DNA from: Kosmotogaceae bacterium UBA1373
GTDB lineage: Bacteria; Thermotogota; Thermotogae; Petrotogales; Kosmotogaceae
Direction of reading: 5' to 3'
Assembly: GCA_002305955.1 (NCBI GenBank)
Contig: DBRH01000073.1
Coordinates: 76,362-81,403, forward strand
Length of the DNA: 5,042 nt
Shown piece by piece: positions 1 through 5,029 of this stretch (position 1 is its first letter; every line of letters starts with the position of its first letter). Position numbers and translations under genes: made by a program. Under the pieces are notes generated by a model. That model ran no database searches, was not told where the DNA came from, and saw only the letters and a program-made list of their open reading frames with translations.

Positions 1-216
1 GGAGCCGCCCACATCGAGAAGGGAGAGATTCATCTTGTCGTTCGAATCTTCAAAGACCCTGAGGTTGACTATCTTGTCCACCAGCCACTCCAGGTCCTCT
101 ATCCCGTCTGATGTTCCGACTCCGATCAGCGCTAACAGTCCTTTATCTATACTACCGGTCGTTCGGCCATCCACTCTCACGCTGGCCCTGCTTACCCTCT
201 GAATGACCGCCCTCAC
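1..216 (-). CDS. dtd: D-aminoacyl-tRNA deacylase (DTD), N-terminal part, cut by window edge
   Basis: The 72 visible codons begin MRAVIQRVSRASVRVDG (the first codon is GTG) and continue through KGLLALIGVG, LEWLVDKIVNLRVFED, and KMNLSLLDVGG. This is the typical N-terminal half of the DTD family, which is usually about 150 residues long. DTD hydrolyses D-amino acids, and also mischarged glycine, from tRNA in the cytoplasm and so keeps them out of protein. The catalytic SQFTL-type motif would lie beyond the left edge and cannot be checked. The start is GTG at 216-214: it overlaps the rel stop TGA (215-213) to give a GTGA junction and has a GGGGGAG Shine-Dalgarno at 227-221, four bases away. The ATG at 218 is followed at once by a stop, so it is not the start. 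The gene is very probably co-transcribed and translationally coupled with rel, the same order as relA-dtd in Bacillus. Identification is firm; only completeness is unknown. Confidence 0.93.
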   Translation of the reverse strand, partial: MRAVIQRVSRASVRVDGRTTGSIDKGLLALIGVGTSDGIEDLEWLVDKIVNLRVFEDSNDKMNLSLLDVGGS

Positions 217-2390
217 ATCACTCCCCCAATCCTCTTGACGTTCTGCACGCCCTTCATTCCTCTCAAGTTTTCCATGACCGATGTCAACTGGGCCACGTCC
301 TTCACCAGAATGTTCGCCATAAGGGTATCGTATCCCCACTTCCCCGTTTCCACCGAGTACTTCTTGACCTTGGCGCTCTTGCTCTCGAGCCTCTCGAGAA
401 ACCTGTTCGCCATCGCTTTGTCGCTGCTGTCGAACTCGACCACTATCCACGCGCTGAACTTCTCGCCTGTGATCATCGTCCAGTGGGCCTCGACCAGCTT
501 GTCCTGAGAGATCCCCTTCACGTTCCGGCAGCCGCGGTTGTGTATGGAGATACCCCTGCTGCTCATGACGGCGACGATATCGTCTCCCGGAAGCGGTGTG
601 CAGCACTTGGCGAAATAGACGGCTATCCCCGTCTCTCCACCGACCACGACCTCGTTGCCTTTGGCCTGCTTCTGCTTGACGAGCTCGGTCTCTTCGGGAA
701 GTACTTCGACCTCTTCTTTCGGAACCAGAGCGCTGAGAACCTCTCCCATAGTTATTGAACCATCTCCGAGTTTCGAGAAAAGGTCGTTTTCGTTGTGAGC
801 TGCGAAACGCACCATGAGGTTCTTCACTTCTTCTCCCTCGATGAGGTCGTCTATGGATACGGCCAGGCGTTTGCTTATCTTTCTGAAAATCTCCTTGCCC
901 CTTTCGATAAGCTTGACCGAGTATTCATTCTTGAAGAAACGCTTGATCTTCGCCTTCGTCGAGTTGGCCCTCACGTATTTGAGCCAGTCGAGGCTCGGCC
1001 CTTCGCTGGCCTTGTTGACCACCACCTCGACACGGTCCCCGAGTTGAAGCTCGTAGTTGACCGGCACCAGCCTGTCGTTGACTTTGGCGCCGGCGTAGTG
1101 ATGGCCGATCTCGGTGTGAATGGCGTAGGCGAAATCTATGGGAGTGGAGCCTTTGGGTAGATGTACCACCTCGCCTTTCGGGGTGAAGACGTAAACCTCT
1201 TCCACCTCGAGCTCACGGGAAATGGATTCCATGTCCTTGAAGCTTTCGATGAAATCCTTCTGCCAGTCGACGAGCTGGCTGAACCAGGCTCTGTCTTTGA
1301 CATCTATGCCTTCTTTGTAAACCCAGTGAGAGGCGACCCCGTACTCGGCCTCTTTGTGCATCCTCTCGCTTCTTATCTGTATCTCGAGCGGCTCGCCCCT
1401 GTGCGTAATAAGGGTGGTGTGGAGAGATTTATAGCCGTTCGACTTCGGGGCGGCGATGTAGTCCTTGAACCTTCCGGGCATCGGAGGCCAGAGCGAATGC
1501 ACAGCTCCCAGGACCTTGTAGCAGTTGACTTCGTCGCCCGTAACGATCCTCAGGGCTATGAGATCGAAGATCTCGTCGAAGGATCTATCTTTCTTGATCA
1601 TCTTCTGCCATATGCTGTATAGATGCTTGACGCGGCCCTCTATGATGGCGGCTATCCTGTTCTTTCTGAGTTCCCGGAGTACGATGTTTTTGTATTCGTC
1701 CATTATCTCCTGGCGTTCTTTGAGCTTTTTGTTGACCTTCGCCTTGAGTTCTCTGAACTCTTCGGGATACTCGTATTTGAAGGAGAGGTCCTCGAGTTCG
1801 GCCTGTATTTTGTGGATGCCTATCCTGTGCGCGATGGGGGCGTAGATCTGGATCGTTTCGCGGGCCTTGTCCTCCCTCTTTTCGGAACTCTTCAGGAACT
1901 CGAGCGTCCTCATGTTGTGCAGCCTATCGGCGAGCTTAACGATGATTATCCTCGGGTCCTTGGAGAGGGCCAGAAGCATCTTCCTGAGCGTCTCGACCTT
2001 CATTCTGGACTTCACTATCTTCGAGTCCAGCTTTTCGTTCAACTTCAAATTGCTTATCTTGGTAACGCCGTCGACTATGAGCGAGACGGTCTCGCCGAAC
2101 TTCTCGGTTATCTCGCCCAGGGGCACGTTGCAATCCTCGACTATATCGTGCAAAAAACCGGCGACGATCGTGTCGGTGTCCGCGGAAAGCTGCGCCAGAA
2201 TCTTCGAAACCTCTACGGGATGGCTTATGAAGGGTTCCCCCGAATCTCGCATCTGCTCCTGGTGGTGAAAGCGTGCAAACTCGTAGGCGTCCAGAATTCT
2301 CTCTTTGTCGCGTCTCTTGAGGCGGTATTGAAGTATGCTTTCCAGTTCACCCAGCAGTATCTGGGCATCCAACTCGGTTCTTGCCACCAT
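213..2390 (-). CDS. rel: Bifunctional (p)ppGpp synthetase/hydrolase, long RelA/SpoT homologue
   Basis: This 725-residue cytoplasmic enzyme makes and degrades the alarmone (p)ppGpp in the stringent response, and it has the full length usual for the family. Domains in order are as follows. The HD hydrolase (about 25-200) has SHP at His57, HD at 81-82, ED at 85-86 and LADRLHNMRT at 153-162, so the metal site looks intact. The synthetase (about 250-365) has DLIALR at 276-281, the GRFKDYIA segment at 306-313, NGYKSLHTT at 318-326 and Glu336 in LEIQIR. The TGS domain is about 398-458. The zinc-finger region has Cys596, Cys597, His617 and Cys621, and a C-terminal ACT domain is about 647-725. The RFKD form (307-310) is the one typical of bifunctional Rel, whereas RelA-type synthetases carry EFDD. 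Both activities are therefore expected. The start ATG follows an AGAAGGTGAG Shine-Dalgarno. I write rel rather than relA or spoT because the protein is the bifunctional type. Confidence 0.97.
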   Translation of the reverse strand: MVARTELDAQILLGELESILQYRLKRRDKERILDAYEFARFHHQEQMRDSGEPFISHPVEVSKILAQLSADTDTIVAGFLHDIVEDCNVPLGEITEKFGETVSLIVDGVTKISNLKLNEKLDSKIVKSRMKVETLRKMLLALSKDPRIIIVKLADRLHNMRTLEFLKSSEKREDKARETIQIYAPIAHRIGIHKIQAELEDLSFKYEYPEEFRELKAKVNKKLKERQEIMDEYKNIVLRELRKNRIAAIIEGRVKHLYSIWQKMIKKDRSFDEIFDLIALRIVTGDEVNCYKVLGAVHSLWPPMPGRFKDYIAAPKSNGYKSLHTTLITHRGEPLEIQIRSERMHKEAEYGVASHWVYKEGIDVKDRAWFSQLVDWQKDFIESFKDMESISRELEVEEVYVFTPKGEVVHLPKGSTPIDFAYAIHTEIGHHYAGAKVNDRLVPVNYELQLGDRVEVVVNKASEGPSLDWLKYVRANSTKAKIKRFFKNEYSVKLIERGKEIFRKISKRLAVSIDDLIEGEEVKNLMVRFAAHNENDLFSKLGDGSITMGEVLSALVPKEEVEVLPEETELVKQKQAKGNEVVVGGETGIAVYFAKCCTPLPGDDIVAVMSSRGISIHNRGCRNVKGISQDKLVEAHWTMITGEKFSAWIVVEFDSSDKAMANRFLERLESKSAKVKKYSVETGKWGYDTLMANILVKDVAQLTSVMENLRGMKGVQNVKRIGGVM

Positions 2391-2400
2391 CTCACCTTCT
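2391..2400 (-). promoter_or_regulatory. Ribosome binding site of rel
   Basis: The minus strand reads AGAAGGTGAG directly before the ATG at 2390. AGGTGA matches the 3' end of 16S rRNA and fixes this ATG as the start, which also agrees with the beginning of the Rel N-terminal helix. Confidence 0.75.
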
Positions 2401-2408
2401 ATCTAGTT

Positions 2409-2417
2409 ATTCTAGCA
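2409..2417 (-). promoter_or_regulatory. Putative extended -10 promoter of rel-dtd
   Basis: The minus strand reads TGC TAGAAT (2417 to 2409), an extended -10 element with five of six bases matching TATAAT. No good -35 is seen at 17-18 bases upstream (TGCAAC or CTGCAA), which an extended -10 can tolerate. Transcription would start near 2402, leaving a leader of about 12 bases with the Shine-Dalgarno inside it. A -10 match alone is weak evidence. Confidence 0.4.
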
Positions 2418-2450
2418 TGAAGCCCCGGTCCGTTGCAGTGGAAAGGAGCC

Positions 2451-2480
2451 GTGGTCGGTGGCGAGTTGTGGGTTGTCGGT
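2451..2480. repeat. GT-rich imperfect tandem stretch
   Basis: The plus strand is a run of short variants of GTCGGT, GTTGTGG and GTTGTCGG, with GTCGGT at both ends (2453-2458 and 2475-2480). It lies in the 206-base gap between the esterase and rel, is G- and T-rich, and shows no coding signature. It may be the remnant of a slipped or amplified short repeat. No function can be assigned. Confidence 0.3.
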
Positions 2481-2488
2481 AAGAGCCG

Positions 2489-2515
2489 AGATGCCGGATC
2501 GGGGTCCGGTACGAC
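2489..2515. repeat. REP-like palindrome, degenerate copy
   Basis: The plus strand contains TGCCGGA (2492-2498), a six-base loop TCGGGG, and TCCGGTA (2505-2511). These pair over seven positions including one G-T wobble. The hairpin is flanked by GAG on the left and C-GAC on the right, the same frame as the hairpin at 4096-4126. No T-run follows on either strand, so it does not look like an intrinsic terminator. A dispersed palindromic (REP-like) repeat that has begun to decay is the best reading; copy number elsewhere in the genome is unknown. Confidence 0.4.
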
Positions 2516-2588
2516 GGAAAGGGGTTCGACTGGGGCAGGTTCGAAGAACCGGTCACGGGTTTCGTTAGAAAGTACCGTCTGAAAGTCG

Positions 2589-2616
2589 AAAAGCGATCAC
2601 TCTAGACGGCGATCGC
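2589..2616 (-). terminator. Possible weak intrinsic terminator overlapping the esterase stop
   Basis: On the minus strand GCGATC (2616-2611) and GATCGC (2598-2593) form a perfect six-base stem, extended by a G-U pair, around a 12-base loop, and are followed at once by TTTT (2592-2589). The esterase TGA stop (2599-2597) lies inside the structure. The stem is short and the U-tract has only four residues, so termination may be partial and some transcripts could continue into rel. Confidence 0.35.
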
Positions 2617-3535
2617 GAAAGAAATCCCATATGAGTTCGCTCGCTTTGACACTCGATCTGGAGCTGCTCTGAAGGGCGTCCAGTCCCTTCTCTCTTCCCG
2701 GCCAGGTGTGGTCTCCATCCACGATGGTGTAGAAGTGGATCTCGAAGTCCTCTCCCGGTCTCCCGTACTTTTTCAGCAATACCTTTCCGCTCTCCAGACT
2801 CGTCTCTTCCAGTTCGACGGCCTTCATGCCAGCGATCCACAGGTCTATCGATTCCGGTATGGAGGGAAAGAAGACGGTCTCTTCGGAAGCGGACGAGTAG
2901 CCTCCATGGTAAGGTATTATCGGATCGAGCATCCCGTGGAATATGATCATCGGCACCGGTCTCGGCGGCGGCTCGATTCTGTGAACTTCGTCCTCGCTCG
3001 CCCCGCCGGCCGGCGAAGACGAGACGATGGCCGCGGCCGCGAATAGCTCGGGGTAATCGGACACCAGTTTGTAGGTCAGCATGCCGCCGTTGGACAGACC
3101 CACCAGATAAACCCTGCTCTCATCGACCGGATACTCCCGCTTGAGCTCCTTCAGGAGTTCGACTATGTATCGCGCGTCGTCTATTTCATTTTCCTTTGCG
3201 TATGCGCAGCAAAAGTCGCCGTTCCAGCTCAGGAAAACGCTTTTCAGCGGGCCGGTGCCTTCGGGATAGGCCGCTATGAAACCCTCTCTGTCGGATATCT
3301 CGGTTATTCCGTAAGTGTTCTTGGTGTAGTTGCTGTTTCCGAGCAGTCCGTGAAACACGAAGACCAGGGGCAGCTTCGAGTCGTCCTCGCCTTTCGGGGG
3401 GAGGTGGACCACCGTTTTTCTATCGATTCCGTCGTGGTTCAACCAGAAGGTCTCGTCGACGCCCTTTTGTGAAACTGCGACCAGGTAGAACGCCATCGCG
3501 ATCAACGTCGCGGCTATCACTATCGTCTTCAGCAT
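2597..3535 (-). CDS. Secreted alpha/beta hydrolase, LpqC / feruloyl esterase / PHB depolymerase-like family
   Basis: The protein has 312 residues from the chosen start. Residues about 3-23 are a hydrophobic segment after a single Lys, a signal peptide or membrane anchor without a lipobox cysteine, so the enzyme should act outside the cytoplasm or at the cell surface. The hydrolase core has an oxyanion-loop HG at about His62 (FVFHGLLGN), the segment WNGDFCCAYA with adjacent cysteines near 109-110 followed by DDARYIVELL, the nucleophile elbow GLSNGG (Ser148), an acid Asp204 in FHGMLDPIIPYHGG, and His276 in DGDHTWPG. This pattern is that of COG3509, whose members cleave feruloyl, acetyl or polyester ester bonds; the exact substrate cannot be read from sequence. 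The ATG at 3535 is preferred over the upstream in-frame ATG at 3547 because GAGGT sits five bases before it, while 3547 has no Shine-Dalgarno. The gene follows marR by 21 bases, so the two probably form an operon. Confidence 0.87.
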   Translation of the reverse strand: MLKTIVIAATLIAMAFYLVAVSQKGVDETFWLNHDGIDRKTVVHLPPKGEDDSKLPLVFVFHGLLGNSNYTKNTYGITEISDREGFIAAYPEGTGPLKSVFLSWNGDFCCAYAKENEIDDARYIVELLKELKREYPVDESRVYLVGLSNGGMLTYKLVSDYPELFAAAAIVSSSPAGGASEDEVHRIEPPPRPVPMIIFHGMLDPIIPYHGGYSSASEETVFFPSIPESIDLWIAGMKAVELEETSLESGKVLLKKYGRPGEDFEIHFYTIVDGDHTWPGREKGLDALQSSSRSSVKASELIWDFFRDRRLE

Positions 3536-3540
3536 TTTAT

Positions 3541-3545
3541 ACCTC
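3541..3545 (-). promoter_or_regulatory. Ribosome binding site deciding the esterase start
   Basis: The minus strand has GAGGT, then five bases (ATAAA), then the ATG at 3535. The alternative ATG at 3547 partly overlaps this site and has only AACACTTTCAG in front of it. The shorter start also gives a more normal signal peptide beginning MLKTIV. Confidence 0.65.
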
Positions 3546-3556
3546 ATCTGAAAGTG

Positions 3557-3991
3557 TTATGAATCTATTTTCCTCAGTATCTTTTCGAAGATCCTGGTCA
3601 GCTCCTGCGCTTCCCTGGTATCGAGAATCTCGAGGATCCTGTGCGAAAAATCCCTGTGTATTTTGCGGCAGGCCTGGATGATCTTTTGTCCCCTGTTTGT
3701 CAGCTCAAGCCAGAAGACTCTCCTGTCCTCCTCGGACTGGATTCTTTTCAGGTAGCCCTCTTCAATTAATCCTCTCACGGTGATCGTCACGGTGGGCTTT
3801 GTAACGCTTAGGAGGTCGGCTATCTGGCTGACGGTGGGGCGATCCATCTTCGCTATGACGTTCAGATAATACATCTGCCGGACCGTTAGCCTGGACGACT
3901 CTCCGCTGTTTAAAGCCCTCTCTTCCTGCTCCGCCATGAGCGTGGAGAGCCTTTCGACGATGGTAGTTAGCTTCTCCTTCACGCTGGCCAC
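3557..3991 (-). CDS. MarR-family winged-helix transcriptional regulator
   Basis: This 144-residue protein has the usual MarR length and layout: N- and C-terminal helices for dimerisation (about 3-28 and 105-142) around a winged helix-turn-helix. The DNA-binding part runs TVSQIADLLSVTKPTVTITV (53-72), then RGLIEEGYLKR and the wing with EEDRR (87-91), then LTNRG (97-101). MarR dimers commonly repress their own operon and are released by small, often aromatic, ligands. The start is GTG at 3991-3989, with GGGAG 11 bases upstream; an in-frame TGA about 30 bases upstream rules out a much longer protein. The gene is 21 bases upstream of the esterase and probably controls it together with itself. The ligand is unknown; a phenolic acid released by the esterase would fit known hydroxycinnamate-sensing MarR proteins but is inference. 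Confidence 0.9.
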   Translation of the reverse strand: MASVKEKLTTIVERLSTLMAEQEERALNSGESSRLTVRQMYYLNVIAKMDRPTVSQIADLLSVTKPTVTITVRGLIEEGYLKRIQSEEDRRVFWLELTNRGQKIIQACRKIHRDFSHRILEILDTREAQELTRIFEKILRKIDS

Positions 3992-4002
3992 AATTAAAGC
4001 AA

Positions 4003-4007
4003 CTCCC
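4003..4007 (-). promoter_or_regulatory. Ribosome binding site of marR
   Basis: GGGAG on the minus strand, 11 bases before the GTG start at 3991. The spacing is at the long end of the normal range, and with the GTG codon this suggests modest translation of the regulator. Confidence 0.5.
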
Positions 4008-4009
4008 GG

Positions 4010-4036
4010 ATTGATTACTCATACCTGACTAACAAT
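4010..4036. promoter_or_regulatory. Imperfect inverted repeat, candidate MarR operator
   Basis: The plus strand has ATTGATTACTC (4010-4020), six bases, then GACTAACAAT (4027-4036). The arms pair as ATTG-TTA-TC with GA-TAA-CAAT, with one bulged base and one mismatch. The repeat spans the predicted marR transcription start (about 4028) and touches the -10, which is a usual position for MarR autorepression. Assignment to MarR rests on location only. Confidence 0.35.
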
Positions 4037-4045
4037 GATATCATT
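4034..4045. promoter_or_regulatory. Perfect 12-base palindrome AATGATATCATT over the marR -10
   Basis: AATGATATCATT is a perfect palindrome containing the whole -10 hexamer TATCAT of the marR promoter. Ten of its bases recur over the -10 of the XRE/S24 gene at 4930-4939. A protein bound here would block RNA polymerase. Either regulator in this window could be the binder; part of the match is forced by the shared -10 sequence. Confidence 0.4.
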
Positions 4046-4064
4046 CTCCGAACGGGCCAGTCAA
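4035..4064 (-). promoter_or_regulatory. Promoter of the marR-esterase operon
   Basis: On the minus strand TTGACT (4064-4059, five of six consensus bases) is followed by an 18-base spacer and TATCAT (4040-4035). The predicted start is near 4028, giving a leader of about 37 bases that carries the GGGAG ribosome binding site. Both hexamers are identical to those of the XRE/S24 promoter. It is a housekeeping sigma-type promoter by sequence. Confidence 0.65.
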
Positions 4065-4095
4065 CGACTTTTGGAGATGGCAAAAGAGCCGGAGC

Positions 4096-4126
4096 GAGAT
4101 CCCGTTCAGGTGCACAACGGGATGAC
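4096..4126. repeat. REP-like palindrome downstream of the XRE/S24 gene
   Basis: ATCCCGTT (4099-4106) and AACGGGAT (4116-4123) form a perfect eight-base stem around a nine-base loop, flanked by GAG and GAC. The hairpin starts about 20 bases past the repressor stop. The GAG-AT...AT-GAC frame resembles dispersed palindromic repeats found between genes in many bacteria and is shared with the element at 2489-2515. It could also slow or end transcription of the repressor gene, but the nearest T-rich tract (CTCTTTT on the minus strand) is about ten bases further on, so it is not a classic intrinsic terminator. Confidence 0.5.
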
Positions 4127-4144
4127 AGTCTTACTCTCTTCCCG

Positions 4145-4924
4145 TCAGGCCGTCCCGGTGAAGCGGCCCACGACTATGCCCAGAATGGTGAACTGCGGCT
4201 CCCTGTTTGCGATGACCACGGTCTCGAACTCGGGGTTGGAAGGCTTGAATTCGAAGGCGCCCCTGTTCGGGCGGGAAGATAGAAACCTAACGTACGATTC
4301 CTCCCTGTAGCGAAAGAAGACGTACGAGCCGACCGGCGGAAGCACGTTCTGCTTTATGAAAAGAGAGTCCCCTTTGCGGAAGGTCGGAAACATGGAGTTG
4401 TCGGTGAACTGAACGACTAAATCGGCCCCGCCGGTGAGGTCGCTCACGTAACTTATGGCAGAGCTTTCATCGAGCCGATCGGTTCTCTCCAGCGTGAAGA
4501 CGGGGATGACCCTCCTGATCACTCCCTTATGGAACGGCTGGGGAGGCGAAGGCTCTATCGAGCCGTAGATAGAGACGCCGGGAGTATACAGCTTTTCCGG
4601 CACGGGCTTCTCGGCGCTTTTTGGATCCGCGTGTTTGGGAATTAGAACGTCGAGCATCGTGGAGCTCAGCTTTTCCCTGGTCTTCGTTTCGTACTCAAAG
4701 GTATATCTGTCGGGCAACCCGAGGAGGTAATCGGCCGAAACTTCGAAGTACTTCGCGATTCTGTATATCATGTCGGTCGGCGGCAGCCTTTTGCCCGACT
4801 CGTAGAGCGAGATCAGGGGTACGCTCTTCCCGAGAGCCTCCGCGAGCTGCTCCTGGGTCATTCCCCCGGACACTCTGAGATTCTCTATCCTCTTTCCAAG
4901 TAATTCTGCTTTGAATGTATTCAT
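4145..4924 (-). CDS. XRE helix-turn-helix repressor with LexA-like (S24) C-terminal domain
   Basis: This 259-residue cytoplasmic DNA-binding protein has two domains. The N-terminal XRE/Cro-CI helix-turn-helix (about 9-70) reads GKRIENLR, MTQEQLAEALGKSVPLISLY, ESGKRLPP and ends SADYLLGLPDR. A Pro-rich linker (about 80-130) leads to a C-terminal S24 fold (about 138-255) with DNSMFPTFRKGD (Ser177), GSYVFFRYR (199-207) and ILGIVVGRF. It is a CI-type repressor rather than true LexA, whose N-terminal domain differs. The catalytic Ser is present, but the dyad Lys of the LexA VKRL motif is replaced by Arg213 (YVRFL), and at the usual Ala-Gly cleavage position the sequence is SIEPSPP (122-128). Autocleavage is thus doubtful. 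The C-terminal domain may serve only for dimerisation. The ATG at 4924 has an in-frame TGA 15 bases upstream and lies at the predicted transcription start. The target could be itself, marR or the gene to the right. Confidence 0.88.
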   Translation of the reverse strand: MNTFKAELLGKRIENLRVSGGMTQEQLAEALGKSVPLISLYESGKRLPPTDMIYRIAKYFEVSADYLLGLPDRYTFEYETKTREKLSSTMLDVLIPKHADPKSAEKPVPEKLYTPGVSIYGSIEPSPPQPFHKGVIRRVIPVFTLERTDRLDESSAISYVSDLTGGADLVVQFTDNSMFPTFRKGDSLFIKQNVLPPVGSYVFFRYREESYVRFLSSRPNRGAFEFKPSNPEFETVVIANREPQFTILGIVVGRFTGTA

Positions 4925-4930
4925 GCGAGA

Positions 4931-4959
4931 ATGATATCACCAACTTGTCTAAAAGTCAA
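4931..4959 (-). promoter_or_regulatory. Promoter of the XRE/S24 repressor gene, predicted leaderless
   Basis: On the minus strand TTGACT (4959-4954), a 17-base spacer, and TATCAT (4936-4931) form a strong sigma70/sigmaA-type promoter. The ATG begins seven bases after the -10, where +1 is expected, so the message would have no leader and no Shine-Dalgarno. The only SD-like bases (GGTGAT) overlap the -10 region and would not be transcribed from this promoter. Confidence 0.65.
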
Positions 4960-5029
4960 TCAAATTACCCCCTTTACAAAATCGTTTTTTACTGATAATA
5001 TATAGTGTGTTGACTTAAAGCAACAAGTC
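4943..5029. repeat. Imperfect inverted repeat flanking the putative divergent promoter region
   Basis: The left arm on the plus strand (4943-4959) is ACTTGT-CTAAA-AGTCAA. The right arm (5010-5028) read on the minus strand is ACTTGT-TGCTTTA-AGTCAA. Two conserved six-base blocks are therefore kept in mirror orientation, with the middle differing by two bases in length. The left arm contains the repressor's -35. The arms could be two operators for one repressor controlling both directions; the match is short and could be chance in AT-rich DNA. Confidence 0.35.
4973..5001 (+). promoter_or_regulatory. Possible rightward promoter for a gene outside the window
   Basis: On the plus strand TTTACA (4973-4978), 17 bases, and TAATAT (4996-5001) preceded by TG-A make an extended -10 promoter with a start near 5008. 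No plus-strand start codon follows before the window ends, so the gene served is unseen. The region is AT-rich, which raises the chance of a random match. A leftward alternative (TTGTTG at 5026-5021, 18 bases, TATATT at 5002-4997) also exists and would give the repressor a leader. Confidence 0.35.

Noticed and set aside
1623..2420. A 265-codon plus-strand open frame opposite rel
   Set aside because: It is fully antisense to the well-supported HD and synthetase region of Rel, shows no recognisable domain, and reflects the codon bias of the real gene.
2538..2550. GGTTC-GAA-GAACC hairpin in the esterase-rel gap
   Set aside because: A five-base stem with no T-run on either strand is too short to call a terminator, and no matching element is seen elsewhere in the window.
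2451..2582. A 43-codon plus-strand open frame beginning GTG after AAGGAG
   Set aside because: The spacing to the start is only two bases. The product is a low-complexity Gly/Ser/Arg string that runs through a repeat and a palindrome, and it lies against the direction of all other genes. It reads as chance in GC-rich intergenic DNA.
3536..3547. A four-codon longer start (ATG at 3547) for the esterase
   Set aside because: No Shine-Dalgarno precedes it, whereas GAGGT is well placed for the ATG at 3535; the extension adds nothing to the signal peptide.
4035..4310. A 91-codon plus-strand open frame across the marR promoter and the end of the repressor gene
   Set aside because: It starts inside the promoter palindrome, has no ribosome binding site, and its second half is antisense to the S24 domain.
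4145..4924. Calling the repressor lexA
   Set aside because: The N-terminal domain is an XRE/Cro-CI helix-turn-helix, not the LexA winged helix, and the dyad lysine and cleavage site are missing.
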